The notes under the pieces: generated by a model
Databases searched by the model: none
What the model saw: only the letters and a program-made list of their open reading frames with translations
Told to the model about the DNA's origin: nothing
Part shown: in pieces, positions 25,814-34,761 of the stretch
Layout: each line of letters starts with the position of its first letter
How positions within the stretch are numbered: the stretch's first letter is position 1
Translations under genes and position numbers: made by a program
NCBI RefSeq assembly: GCF_030815415.1
Contig: NZ_JAUSWW010000001.1
Coordinates: 248,001-312,000 of the forward strand
Length of the DNA stretch: 64,000 bases
Direction of reading: 5' to 3'
Origin: Streptomyces canus
GTDB taxonomy: Bacteria > Actinomycetota > Actinomycetes > Streptomycetales > Streptomycetaceae

Positions 25814-27294
25814 CGGCCCTTCCCTTCCATCGTCGTACGGTCTTCTTCTCTCGTCCGTCGCCACCAGGCGCGCAGGGACTCGCGGGCCGGTGCGGGGGTG
25901 TCACGGGTGCCGGACCAGCGGGCGAGCGGGCCGGGCAGGGCTCCGATCCGACCGTCGCGGGTCATCGGCCGGGCGCCGAGGGCGGCGAGTCGCTGGACCG
26001 CCGCCAGCCGCCTCGGGGAGGACAGCACCGCGCCTGCGGCCTTCATGGCGAGCGCCTCGGGGGTGGGCAGCAGCCGGTCCCGGCGCTTGGCCTCCACGGC
26101 CTTGGCCCGCAGATGGACGAGCACCTCGGGAATGTCGATCTTTACCGGGCAGGCGTCGTAGCACGCGCCGCACAGGGTGGAGGCGAAGGGCAGCGAGGCC
26201 GCGTTCTCCACGCCGACGAGCTGTGGGGTGAGCACGGCGCCGATCGGACCGGGGTACACCGAGCCGTAGGCGTGGCCGCCGGTGCGCTCGTACACCGGGC
26301 ACACGTTCAGACAGGCCGAACAGCGGATGCAGGACAGCGCCTGGCGGCCCACCTCGTCGGCCAGGGTCGCGCTGCGGCCGTTGTCGAGGAGGACCAGATG
26401 GAAGTCCTGCGGCCCGTCGCCCTCGGTGACGCCCGTCCACAACGAGGTGTACGGGTTCATCCGCTCGCCCGTGGACGAGCGGGGCAGCAGCTGGAGGAAG
26501 ACGTCCAGGTCGGAGAAGGAGGGCAGGACCTTCTCGATGCCCATGACGGTGATCAGTGTCTCCGGCAGGGTCAGGCACATCCGCCCGTTGCCCTCCGACT
26601 CCACAACCACCACCGTTCCGGTGTCGGCGGCGGCGAAGTTGGCGCCGGAGACGGCGACCTTGGCGCGCAGGAACTTCTCCCGCAGATGGAGCCGGGCCGC
26701 TTCGGCCAGGTCCCGCGGGTCGTCGGTGAGTCCCTCGGGGGCCGGACGGCCCCACTTCCCCATCTCCCGCCGGAAGATCTCGCGGATCTCGGAGCGGCCC
26801 CGGTGGATAGCCGGTACCAGGATGTGCGAGGGCCGGTCACCGCCCAGCTGCACGATCAGTTCGGCGAGATCGGTCTCGTACGCGCGGATGCCCGCTTCGG
26901 CGAGCGCCTCGTTGAGACCGATCTCCTGGGTCGCCATCGACTTGACCTTGACGATCTCGCTCTCGCCGGTCGCCTGCACCAGCCGCGTGACGATGCGGTT
27001 CGCCTCGGCCGCGTCCGCCGCCCAGTGGACCGTGCCGCCGGCGGCGGTCACCGTCTCCTCCACCCGCAGGAGATGGCGGTCGAGGTGACGCAGGGTGCGG
27101 CGCTTGACGGCCGCCGCCGTCTCCCGCAGGCCCTCCCAGTCGTCGAGCTCGGCGGTGACCGCCAGCCGCCGGTCCCGGATGGTGCCGGTGGCCCGGCGCA
27201 GGTTCACGCGCAGCCGTGTGTCGGCGAGCGCGGCGCGCGCCGCCTCGGGGAAGGGCGGGGTGCCCAGCCACACGACGTTGTCGGCGCCGCTCAC
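25810..27294 (-). CDS. lutB: LutB-type iron-sulfur protein of L-lactate oxidation
   Basis: 494 residues from GTG 27294, overlapping the lutA stop by four bases (GTGA). The LUD domain (about 60-300) includes VKVKSMATQEIGLNEAL and VSGANFAAADTGTVVVVESE. Two ferredoxin-like cysteine clusters follow: CIRCSACLNVCPV near 325 and CGACYDACPV near 375. LutA, LutB and LutC together oxidise L-lactate to pyruvate. In this operon the L-lactate would come from cleavage of the diketo acid made from L-fucose. The gene looks intact, unlike lutC next to it. Confidence 0.93.
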   Translation of the reverse strand: MSGADNVVWLGTPPFPEAARAALADTRLRVNLRRATGTIRDRRLAVTAELDDWEGLRETAAAVKRRTLRHLDRHLLRVEETVTAAGGTVHWAADAAEANRIVTRLVQATGESEIVKVKSMATQEIGLNEALAEAGIRAYETDLAELIVQLGGDRPSHILVPAIHRGRSEIREIFRREMGKWGRPAPEGLTDDPRDLAEAARLHLREKFLRAKVAVSGANFAAADTGTVVVVESEGNGRMCLTLPETLITVMGIEKVLPSFSDLDVFLQLLPRSSTGERMNPYTSLWTGVTEGDGPQDFHLVLLDNGRSATLADEVGRQALSCIRCSACLNVCPVYERTGGHAYGSVYPGPIGAVLTPQLVGVENAASLPFASTLCGACYDACPVKIDIPEVLVHLRAKAVEAKRRDRLLPTPEALAMKAAGAVLSSPRRLAAVQRLAALGARPMTRDGRIGALPGPLARWSGTRDTPAPARESLRAWWRRTREEDRTTMEGKGR

Positions 27295-28031
27295 CGTACG
27301 TTCCTTTCCGTGGAGGCCAGGATCTCGGCCAGGTGCATCGTGCCGACGCCGGTACGCAGCCGGGACAGGCCGCCGCCGATATGCGTCAGGCAGGAGTTGT
27401 CGCCCGCGCACAGGTACTCGGCGCCGGTGTCCAGGACATGGCGCATCTTGTCGGCCAGCATCGCGTTGGACACGTCCGCGTTCTTCAGCGCGAAGGTGCC
27501 GCCGAAGCCGCAGCAGGACTCCGCGTCGGGCAGCTCGACCAGGTCGATGCCCTTCACCGCGCGCAGCAGCCTGAGCGGCCGGTCGCCGACACGCAGCATG
27601 CGCAGCGAGTGACAGGTCGGGTGATAGGTGACCCGGTGCGGGAAGTGGGCGCCGACGTCCGTGACGCCGAGGACGTCGACGAGGAGTTCCGACAGCTCGT
27701 ACACCGTCGGCACCACCCGCTCGACCGCCTCGGTGAGCGCGGAGTCCCCCAACTGGGCGGCTACCACCCGGTGATGGTCGCGCACCATGCCCGCGCAGGA
27801 CCCGGAAGGGGTGACCACGGCGTCGTAGCCGTCGAAGACCTCCGCGAATCGGCGCACCATGGGCAGGGTCTCGGGGCGGTAGCCGGTGTTGAAGTGCATT
27901 TGGCCGCAGCAGGTCTGGCCCTGCGGGAACTCCACGGTGTGGCCGAGCCGTTCCAGCAGTTCGGTCACCGCGCGGCCGGTGCGGGGGAACATCATGTCGT
28001 TGAAACAGGTGATGAAGAGAGCTATGCGCAT
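27291..28031 (-). CDS. lutA: LutA-type (Fe-S)-binding protein of L-lactate oxidation
   Basis: 246 residues with the two CCG domains of LutA/GlpC proteins: QTCCGQMHFNTGY near residue 40 and ESCCGFGGTFALKN near 165, with further cysteines in SGSCAGM and YHPTCHS. These bind iron-sulfur clusters and pass electrons during L-lactate oxidation. The ATG at 28031 overlaps the end of the lactonase gene by ten bases. Followed by lutB and the shortened lutC in one operon. Confidence 0.93.
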   Translation of the reverse strand: MRIALFITCFNDMMFPRTGRAVTELLERLGHTVEFPQGQTCCGQMHFNTGYRPETLPMVRRFAEVFDGYDAVVTPSGSCAGMVRDHHRVVAAQLGDSALTEAVERVVPTVYELSELLVDVLGVTDVGAHFPHRVTYHPTCHSLRMLRVGDRPLRLLRAVKGIDLVELPDAESCCGFGGTFALKNADVSNAMLADKMRHVLDTGAEYLCAGDNSCLTHIGGGLSRLRTGVGTMHLAEILASTERNVR

Positions 28032-28477
28032 GGTGCTTCCTGAGCGGCCGGTGAGCCGGTGAAAGTCAGGCCGTAGGTCCGCAGGGCGGTCTTGGTGAAG
28101 ACCCCGCGGCGTTCGGCGGGATGAAGCGCGGCCATCAACTCCCTTGCGCTGGAGATGACTTCGGCGTAGGTGGCGGCCAGCCGGCAGACGGGCCAGTCGG
28201 AGCCGAACATCAGCCGCCGCGGACCGAAAGCGTCCAGCACCGTGTCCGCATACGGCCGGAGGTCCTCGACGCTCCACCGGTCCCGGTCGGCCTCGGTCAC
28301 CATGCCGGAGAGCTTGCAGACGGTGTTGGGCAGCGAGGCCAGCAGGCCAACCGCGTCCGCCCATGGCCGCAGCTCGCCCGAGGCGACGGGGGGCTTGCCC
28401 GCGTGGTCGAGTACGAAGGTGAGGCCGGGAAGCAGTCGGTGTGCGTCGATGACGCCCTCACCGGTGTTCCCCTTCAT
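28022..28477 (-). pseudogene. amidohydrolase-family sugar lactonase, N-terminal half missing
   Basis: 151 residues, compared with 294 for the intact paralogue at 35068. From FVLDHAGKPPVASGELRPWA through VCKLSGMVTEADRDRW and LMFGSDWPVCRL it matches the C-terminal half of L-fucono/L-rhamnono-lactonases. The first half, with the metal-binding DAHHHLWD, is absent; an ATG reading MKGNTGEGVIDAH opens the remaining frame five bases after the aldo-keto reductase stop. A deletion has evidently joined the two genes and may also have removed other genes. The product lacks half the active site and should be inactive. Confidence 0.82.
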
Positions 28478-28482
28478 GGCGG

Positions 28483-29517
28483 TCACCCCCACGGCTCCCC
28501 TTTCAGTCGACCGGTTTCTTCGACCGGCATGCCAGCAGGGACGGGGGCGTGCGGGCGCAGCAGTCCTTCGGCGCGCAGTGCGTCCCAGACCGCGGCCGGC
28601 ATCGTTCGCTCCAGCTGGTCCACTGTGTCGCGGACCTCCTCGGCGGAACGCGCGCCGGACAGTACGCTCGCGACCGCCTGATGGCCGAGCGGGAAGCGCA
28701 GAGCGGCTGCGCGCAGCGGTACGCCGTGGCGTTCGGTGACCGCCTTCATGCGCAGGGCCCGGTCGAGCACCTGTGGTGGGGTGGGTGTGTAGTCGTATGT
28801 GGCGCCGGGTTTCGGGTCGGTGAGCAGACCTGAGTTGAAGACCCCGCCGACGATGACGCTTCTGCCGCGGGCGGCGGCCTCGGGCAGTACCTCCGCGAGC
28901 CCCTCCTGCTCCAGCAGGGTGTAGCGGCCGGCGAGCAGCACGACGTCGATGTCGGTCTCGCGCAGGAAGCGGGCGGGGAGTGCGCACTGGTTCACTCCGA
29001 TGCCGATCGCCTTGAGGACGCCTTCGCCGCGCAGCCGTTCCAGTGCTGGGTATGCCTCGATGAGGGCCTGCTCGGCGTGGTGGTCCGGGTCGTGCAGCAG
29101 GGCGATGTCCACATGGTCCAGGCCGAGGCGGTTCAGGCTCGCTTCCAGGGAGCGCAGGACTCCGTCGGAGCTGAAGTCCCAGACTCGGCGGTGGGTGTCG
29201 GGCACGGCGAAGCCGTGGGCGAGGTCGTCGCCGCGGCCGCCTTCAGCGTGGGGTTCGAGCAGTCGTCCGACCTTGGTGGAGACGGTGTAGGTGTCGCGGT
29301 CGCGTCCGCGCAGCGCGGCGCCCAGGCGTCGCTCGGACAGCCCGAGTCCGTAGTGCGGGGCGGTGTCGAAGGTGCGTACGCCCGCGTCCCAGGCCGCCTC
29401 CACCGCGGCGTACGCGGCCTCGTCGGTGACGGGGCGGAAGAGGTTGCCGATGCCGGCGGTCCCGAACGACAGCTCGGTGACCCTGACACCGGTGCCGCCC
29501 AGTGTGGTCGTTCTCAT
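28483..29517 (-). CDS. aldo-keto reductase, L-fucose (D-threo-aldose) dehydrogenase type
   Basis: 344 residues. The reductase tetrad is visible: Asp51 and Tyr56 in FDTAPHYGLG, Lys82 in STKVGRLL and His in IALLHDPDHH near residue 140. The start MRTTTLGGTGVRVTELSFGT and the overall pattern match D-threo-aldose 1-dehydrogenases, which oxidise L-fucose and related sugars to the lactone with NAD(P). Position in an operon with mutarotase, lactonase fragment, SDR and a diketo-acid hydrolase supports the first oxidation step. The ATG overlaps the SDR stop by four bases. Confidence 0.9.
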   Translation of the reverse strand: MRTTTLGGTGVRVTELSFGTAGIGNLFRPVTDEAAYAAVEAAWDAGVRTFDTAPHYGLGLSERRLGAALRGRDRDTYTVSTKVGRLLEPHAEGGRGDDLAHGFAVPDTHRRVWDFSSDGVLRSLEASLNRLGLDHVDIALLHDPDHHAEQALIEAYPALERLRGEGVLKAIGIGVNQCALPARFLRETDIDVVLLAGRYTLLEQEGLAEVLPEAAARGRSVIVGGVFNSGLLTDPKPGATYDYTPTPPQVLDRALRMKAVTERHGVPLRAAALRFPLGHQAVASVLSGARSAEEVRDTVDQLERTMPAAVWDALRAEGLLRPHAPVPAGMPVEETGRLKGEPWG

Positions 29518-30290
29518 GCGCCGGCCGCCGGGCGCAGCCGGAGTCCCTGCATGCCACCGTCGACGGCGAGGGCGATGCCGGTGACGGAGGCCGCGGCGGG
29601 GCTCGCCAGGTAGACCACGGCCGCCGCCACCTCGTCCGCGGTGACCAGGCGGCCCAGGGGCTGGCGTGCGTCGAGGGCGGCGCGTTCCGCCTCCGGGTCG
29701 TCGGCGGCGTCCAGGAGCCGGGTCACCCAGGGGGTGTCGGCGGTGCCGGGGTTGACGCAGTTGACGCGGATGCCCTCACGGACGTGGTCGGCGGCCATCG
29801 CCAGGGTCAGCGACAGCACCGCACCCTTGCTCGCGGAGTACAGGGCGCGCTGGGGCAGGCCCGCGGTGGCCGCGATGGAGCATATGTTGACGACCGCCGC
29901 GTGCGACGAGCGCCGCAGATACGGCAGGGCGGCCCGGGTGGTGCGCACCGTTCCGAGGACGTTGACGTCGAGGACGCGGTGCCACTCCTCGTCCGGGTTG
30001 TCCTCGACGGTACCGACGGCGCCGATGCCCGCGTTGTTGACCAGGATGTCCAGGCCACCGAGTTGTCCGGCAGCGGCGTCCACGGCGGCACGTACGGAGG
30101 CGTCGTCGGCGAGGTCGGCCTTGAGGGCGAGCAGCGGCTCGGGGGCGCCGGAGGGGTCGAGGTCGATGACGGCCACCGTGGCGCCGTGCTCGGCCAACAT
30201 CCGGGATGTGGCCAGCCCGATACCGGACGCGCCACCGGTGACGACGGCCTTGAGCCCTGACAGGCCGCTCAAGCTGTTCAAGCTGTTCAA
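29514..30290 (-). CDS. short-chain dehydrogenase (2-keto-3-deoxy-L-fuconate dehydrogenase type)
   Basis: 258 residues from a TTG start at 30290, inside a 10-bp tandem repeat; further TTG codons follow nearby, so the exact start is uncertain. Cofactor loop TGGASGIG (18-25), NNAG (85-88), Ser138 and the catalytic Tyr151/Lys155 (YSASK) are all present. In the non-phosphorylated L-fucose pathway an SDR oxidises 2-keto-3-deoxy-L-fuconate to the 2,4-diketo acid, which the FAH-type hydrolase encoded 11 bp upstream would cleave. That role is inferred from the operon. Confidence 0.87.
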   Translation of the reverse strand: MNSLNSLSGLSGLKAVVTGGASGIGLATSRMLAEHGATVAVIDLDPSGAPEPLLALKADLADDASVRAAVDAAAGQLGGLDILVNNAGIGAVGTVEDNPDEEWHRVLDVNVLGTVRTTRAALPYLRRSSHAAVVNICSIAATAGLPQRALYSASKGAVLSLTLAMAADHVREGIRVNCVNPGTADTPWVTRLLDAADDPEAERAALDARQPLGRLVTADEVAAAVVYLASPAAASVTGIALAVDGGMQGLRLRPAAGA

Positions 30291-30301
30291 AGGGGCGCCT
30301 T

Positions 30302-31153
30302 TCACGCTTGGCCGAAGGTCTGGCGCTGGGCGCCGAGGCCGTCGATGGAGAGCTCGACGGTGTCGCCGGGGCGGAGGTAGGGGGTGCCGGGGAGGCCGAG
30401 GGCCACGCCCGCGGGAGTACCGGTGTTGATCACGTCGCCCGGTTCCAGGACCATGTACTGACTCAGGTACGACACGATGTGGCCGACCGGGAAGATCATG
30501 TCGCTGGTGTGACCGTCCTGTCGTTTCACGCCGTTGACGCTCAGGTGCAGTCCGAGGTTCTGCGGATCGCCGACCTCGTCGGCGGTCACCAGCCACGGCC
30601 CGAGCGGGTTGAAGGTCTCGCAGGACTTGCCCAGGTCCCACTGCGGGGAGTACTCCAGCTGGAACTCGCGCTCCGATACGTCATGGCTGATCGCGTACCC
30701 CGCGATCACGGCCCGCGCGGCTTCCGGCCCGTCGAGGTAGCGGGCCCGCCGTCCGATGACGACCGCCAGCTCGACCTCCCAGTCGGTCTTCACCGAGCCG
30801 CGCGGGATCAGCACCTCGTCGTACGGCCCGACCACCGTGCCCGGGTCCTTCATGAACACCACCGGGCGCGGAGGGATCGCCGCGCCCGTCTCGGCGGCGT
30901 GGTCGCGGTAGTTCAGACCGACGCAGACGATCTTGCCGGGGCGGGCGACGGGTGCTCCGATCCGCAGACCGTCCGGGTCCAGTTCGGGCAGAGTTCCCGC
31001 CGCGGCGGCCGCCCGGGCGCGGTCGACACCGCCAGAGGCGAGGAAGGCGCCGTCGATGTCGGAGGTTATGGAGGACAGATCGAGCAGCCGGTCTTGCTCG
31101 GTGCGGACTGCGGGACGCTCCTCGCCGGGCGCGCCGACTCGTAGAAGTTTCAC
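30302..31153 (-). CDS. fumarylacetoacetate hydrolase-family enzyme (diketo-3-deoxy-L-fuconate hydrolase type)
   Basis: 283 residues from GTG 31153 (reads MKLLRVGAPGEERPAV once initiated), placed seven bases after AAGGA; an earlier GTG at 31171 overlaps that site. FAH marks are VCVGLNYRDHAAETG, metal-ligand glutamates in DWEVELAVVIG, YAISHDVSERE and GDVINTGTPAGVALG. Enzymes of this family split 2,4-diketo-3-deoxy-L-fuconate into pyruvate and L-lactate. The LutABC genes later in the operon would consume the lactate, which strongly supports this reading. Confidence 0.9.
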   Translation of the reverse strand: MKLLRVGAPGEERPAVRTEQDRLLDLSSITSDIDGAFLASGGVDRARAAAAAGTLPELDPDGLRIGAPVARPGKIVCVGLNYRDHAAETGAAIPPRPVVFMKDPGTVVGPYDEVLIPRGSVKTDWEVELAVVIGRRARYLDGPEAARAVIAGYAISHDVSEREFQLEYSPQWDLGKSCETFNPLGPWLVTADEVGDPQNLGLHLSVNGVKRQDGHTSDMIFPVGHIVSYLSQYMVLEPGDVINTGTPAGVALGLPGTPYLRPGDTVELSIDGLGAQRQTFGQA

Positions 31154-31215
31154 TGGGCTTTTCCTTGCCACGGGTGGTGGTCAGATGGCTCGGGCGAGTG
31201 ACGGGGGAATGACCG

Positions 31216-31530
31216 TCACGGTGTGCCGGACTCACTCAGATGCCAGATCTCGGTCAGATCCGACCAGTTGCCCCCGGTGCCGGTATCGGCCCAGGGCTCC
31301 TGGCATGGGCCGGTGGGCTTCCACCAGGCCTGGGTGACCGTGCCGGTGCCGATCGCGGCCATGTCGGCCTCGAAGTCGTCGCCGTGGTACTCGAAGTAGC
31401 CGAACAGCGTGTCCTCGCGCAGAGAGATGCTGTAGTTGCGGATGTTCGCGGCCCTCAGCGCGGCCTCGAGGCCCGGCCAGATCGCGCAATGCCGACGCAG
31501 ATACAGCTCACGATGCTCGGGCCGCAGGCG
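31216..31530 (-). pseudogene. L-fucose/L-rhamnose mutarotase-like gene lacking its start
   Basis: The frame reads TVRLRPEHRELYLRRHCAIW, then YSISLREDTLFGYFEYHGDD, FEADMA and LTEIWHLSESGTP up to the stop at 31216. It is clearly homologous to the intact mutarotase at 35991 (FAYFEYHGDDFEADMA, CQEPWPD, LTEIWHL). About eight N-terminal residues and any start codon are missing: the frame begins exactly at a 29-bp hairpin (31531-31559), with no ATG, GTG or ribosome site. It was probably the first gene of the fucose operon, cut when the large GH141 gene and its terminator came to lie upstream. Product probably absent. Confidence 0.82.
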
Positions 31531-31559
31531 GACGGTGCCGGCGTTTCGCCGGCACCGTC
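31531..31559 (-). terminator. perfect 13-bp hairpin between GH141-like gene and fucose operon
   Basis: GACGGTGCCGGCG and its exact complement enclose a three-base loop. It lies 89 bp after the stop of the large secreted enzyme and touches the truncated mutarotase frame, so it should stop read-through into the fucose operon. Confidence 0.8.
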
Positions 31560-31647
31560 CCTCAGGTCCTTCGCCTCCCTCGATCCGCCCCCGCAGCAGC
31601 GCAACCGAGGTGGCTGAGCGGGTGTGCGGCCCGTGGGGCGGAGGGAA

Positions 31648-34600
31648 TCAGTCCACGTTCACCGCCTGCCACAGCTGGCTGTCGGCGTTCGTGTCCGTCG
31701 TCTGCACAAGCTGAGCGCCTGCTGTCGTCGACGCGCCGGACACCGTGAGCAGCTTGCCGCTGTTCACGTTCTTGATCTTGTAGTAGCCGTTCCCGGCGGC
31801 GACCAGTGTCCAGTGCTGGTTCGCACCGCTTTTGTCGGTCCACTGGATGACGGTCGCACCGTCCGCGATGGACGCTTGGTAGACATCCAGCAGTTTGCCG
31901 CTGTTCTGGTTGATGATCTTGAAACTGCCGTCACCCACCGCAACGAACCGCCAGTGCTGACTCTGGGCGCCGCTGTCGTTCCTCTGGATGGCGCTCGCTC
32001 CGTCGGAGCCGGATCCACCTCCGATGTCGATCGCCATGCCGCTGTTCTTGCCCAGGAGCTTGTAGAACGCGTTGGTGGCGGGGAAGGAGATGCCCGCGAA
32101 GGCGTCCAGTGCACAGACGGTGCTGGACGAGGACGCGTTCTTTGTTCCTGTGCACACGACCTTGATCGTGTGCGGGCCGGCGGCGAGATCCGTCTTCTCG
32201 AACAGCACCACCTGCTTCGCCACCGTCGAGGCATAGGCGTCGATACCCGACTGCGCCAGGGCTCCGTCGATGTAGACGTCGACCTTGCCCATGTTCGGTT
32301 GCTTCATGCCGAGATACCGCACGCTCGAGCCGGTGAACGAGTACTGGGCGTAGTTGCCCACCCCGCTCGTGAAACTCTCGGACCCGCTGAAGTCTAGAGC
32401 GTCGTTCCAGGTCGACCAAGGGGAGCTGTAGGTAATGCCGGAGCTCTTGTCGTCGACGTAGTTCCATCGCTGCCGCACGATCGACTTCGACGCGGCGGAT
32501 GCACTCCCCTGGGCGTCCACGACGTAGAGGCGGTAGTCACCGGCCGTCGGCGGGACACCGATGGTCGCCGCGGTTCCGGCCGCCTTCGTCATGGTGGGGC
32601 CGACGGCGAACGTCGTCGTACCGGAGGGAGCCAGCCAGAGAGTCCTGGTCGCGTCACCGATACTGCGGAGGGGGATGGACGACACGCCCTTGCCGGTGAA
32701 CGTGCTCGCGGGCAGGGCGTAGTCCTGCTGGCTCAGGTTGCTCCGGGGGACGAGGTCCTTGTAGGCGTCCTCCAGACCGGAGTTCACGGCGATGGCGTAC
32801 GCCTGGGACGGCCACACGTTGTCCGCATACGCGCGCACGTCCTCGATGGTGCTGTTCGGGACGTCCTTGTTGTTGATCTTGTTGACGGTGCCGTAGGTGT
32901 TGGTGATGCTCAGGTCGTGCTGCTTGCCCCACGTGCCGGAGTTGATGGCGAAGGCGACATTCGGGTCGATGTCGAGCACGTTGTCGTGGAAGTTGATGTA
33001 GGCGGAGCCTTCATCGGGGTGGAGTGCGTACTTGTGGCCGGCCGGAACGCCCTGGATGTAGTTGTTGCTGATCTCGGTTCCCGGCTGACTGCCCAGATCG
33101 TAGATGGGAGCGGAGTCGCCGAGGACCTGCATCGTGTCGACGATCTGGTTGTAGCTGATGGTGTTGTTCTTCGCCGTGGTGGTCGGCACATTCGGTCGGA
33201 TCGAGTTCGACGAACCGTCGAAGTTCCACCATCCCCAGCCGAGGGTGATACCCGCCCACGGGGACTTCTCGATCCGGTTGTGCTGCACGGACAGGGAATC
33301 GGTGAAGTACGCCGACACGGGGCTGGACCCCTGGAACAGCACCGCGCTGTCGTAGAGGTAGTTGTTCTTGATCGAGATGTTCTTGCAGAGTCCCTCGACG
33401 TTCACCGGGTACTTCTCGTGGTTGGTCGAGGTGTAGTCCCCGATGTACACGTGCTGGGGGTGTCCCACGGTGATGGCGGATCCGGCTATGTCATTCGTGA
33501 TGTTGCCGGTCAACTGCGAGTCCGTCACGTCGTTGGCCAGGGTGATTCCGTCGGCGCCGGTGTGCTGCACCGTGTTGCGCTGGAGGCTGATCCCGTCGGC
33601 GTTCTCGATCTGGATGATCCCCGGCGGCAGGTCGACGTTGCGGTAGGTGTACGCGTGGAAGTTCTTCTGCGCGTACACGGTCGCGATGGCGTTGCCCTGC
33701 TGGCCCTGCCGGAAGACGGAGCCCGCTACATTTGTCAGGTTCCAGTCGGAGTGTTCGACGGTGAGCCCGGAGAACGTGATGTTCCGCGCGTGGTCGGTCG
33801 TGGACGTGCCGGCGATCTTGATGAGGGTGGACACGTTGTTCGGCGCGAAGGCCTCCACCGACGCCATGTCCTCGGAGCTGGACTTGTAGTAGTACAGCGT
33901 GTGGTTCGTCTTGTCGAAGTAGAACTCGCCGGGCTGGTCCAGGAACTCGTACGCGTTCATGAAGGTGGGGGTGCCGCCGGCGGCGGCGAAGTTGCCGTTC
34001 GGCGGTCCCTGGGCAATGGCCGCACCCGGCTCCTGGAACAGGGCCACGCGATTGGCGCCGTCCGAGCTCGTGGTGATCTGGCGGACTCCCACGATGGATG
34101 TGGTCCAGGTCGTCGCATACTTGATTTCGACGTCGTCCTGGTTGGCGGCGACGGCGGGCAGATCGGAGAGGCTGTACTTGGCTCCGTCGCACTCCGAACC
34201 CGACTCCCAGGCCCAGGGAGCCTGGCCGGCCGTGACGGTGTAGGTCCCGTAGCATCCGGCCGAGGCGATCGTCTTCGAGGCCATCTGGGCGCGCTTGTTG
34301 TTGACGTAGAGCGCGCGGAGCTTGTTGTCGCGGTTCAGCGGGGCCTTCCAGATGTTCCCGCTGTGCTGTGTCCAACCGGTCACCTGAACGCCTCCGTTCA
34401 GCACCGGCTTCTCGTTCTGGTAGGCGGCGTACACGACATGGTGGCCGTTCGTTCCGGAGTCGGCCGACGTGAAGTTGATGGTGCTGCTCACCGGGTAGTT
34501 GCCGCCGCGGAGAAAGACGTTGATGTCTCCGGTCATGTTGCTGTTGACCGTGCGCACGACGTCCCGTGCGTGCTGCAGGGTCTTGAACGGCGCGGTGATC

Positions 34601-34761
34601 GTCCCGGCGTTGGAGTCGTTGCCGCCGGGGGCGACGTAGTAGGTCGCCTGGGTCGCGGCCGAGGCCGGGGCCGACGTCGTGAGGGATGTCAGCAGCACCG
34701 CGGGGAGAGCCATCGCAAGCACTGCTGACACCTTGCGGATGGTGGAGGTGACGGGCTTCAT
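31648..34761 (-). CDS. secreted right-handed beta-helix glycosidase (GH141-like) with ricin lectin domain
   Basis: 1037 residues from ATG 34761 behind AGGAGGGGCAGACG. The signal peptide ends near residue 35 (ASA-A). The N-terminal TYYVAPGGNDSNAGTITAPF, LQHARDVVRTVN and VVYAAYQNEKPVLNGGVQVT, followed by many parallel beta-helix rungs (NNTISYNQIVD, NNYIQGVPAG), match GH141, a family with alpha-L-fucosidase and xylanase members. A middle beta-domain (about 740-890) and a ricin-type trefoil (about 893-1037; SQHWRFVAV, NQHWTLVAA, SQLWQAVNV) follow. It probably attacks fucosylated plant polymer outside the cell. It separates the two mutarotase-containing operons. Confidence 0.82.
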   Translation of the reverse strand: MKPVTSTIRKVSAVLAMALPAVLLTSLTTSAPASAATQATYYVAPGGNDSNAGTITAPFKTLQHARDVVRTVNSNMTGDINVFLRGGNYPVSSTINFTSADSGTNGHHVVYAAYQNEKPVLNGGVQVTGWTQHSGNIWKAPLNRDNKLRALYVNNKRAQMASKTIASAGCYGTYTVTAGQAPWAWESGSECDGAKYSLSDLPAVAANQDDVEIKYATTWTTSIVGVRQITTSSDGANRVALFQEPGAAIAQGPPNGNFAAAGGTPTFMNAYEFLDQPGEFYFDKTNHTLYYYKSSSEDMASVEAFAPNNVSTLIKIAGTSTTDHARNITFSGLTVEHSDWNLTNVAGSVFRQGQQGNAIATVYAQKNFHAYTYRNVDLPPGIIQIENADGISLQRNTVQHTGADGITLANDVTDSQLTGNITNDIAGSAITVGHPQHVYIGDYTSTNHEKYPVNVEGLCKNISIKNNYLYDSAVLFQGSSPVSAYFTDSLSVQHNRIEKSPWAGITLGWGWWNFDGSSNSIRPNVPTTTAKNNTISYNQIVDTMQVLGDSAPIYDLGSQPGTEISNNYIQGVPAGHKYALHPDEGSAYINFHDNVLDIDPNVAFAINSGTWGKQHDLSITNTYGTVNKINNKDVPNSTIEDVRAYADNVWPSQAYAIAVNSGLEDAYKDLVPRSNLSQQDYALPASTFTGKGVSSIPLRSIGDATRTLWLAPSGTTTFAVGPTMTKAAGTAATIGVPPTAGDYRLYVVDAQGSASAASKSIVRQRWNYVDDKSSGITYSSPWSTWNDALDFSGSESFTSGVGNYAQYSFTGSSVRYLGMKQPNMGKVDVYIDGALAQSGIDAYASTVAKQVVLFEKTDLAAGPHTIKVVCTGTKNASSSSTVCALDAFAGISFPATNAFYKLLGKNSGMAIDIGGGSGSDGASAIQRNDSGAQSQHWRFVAVGDGSFKIINQNSGKLLDVYQASIADGATVIQWTDKSGANQHWTLVAAGNGYYKIKNVNSGKLLTVSGASTTAGAQLVQTTDTNADSQLWQAVNVD

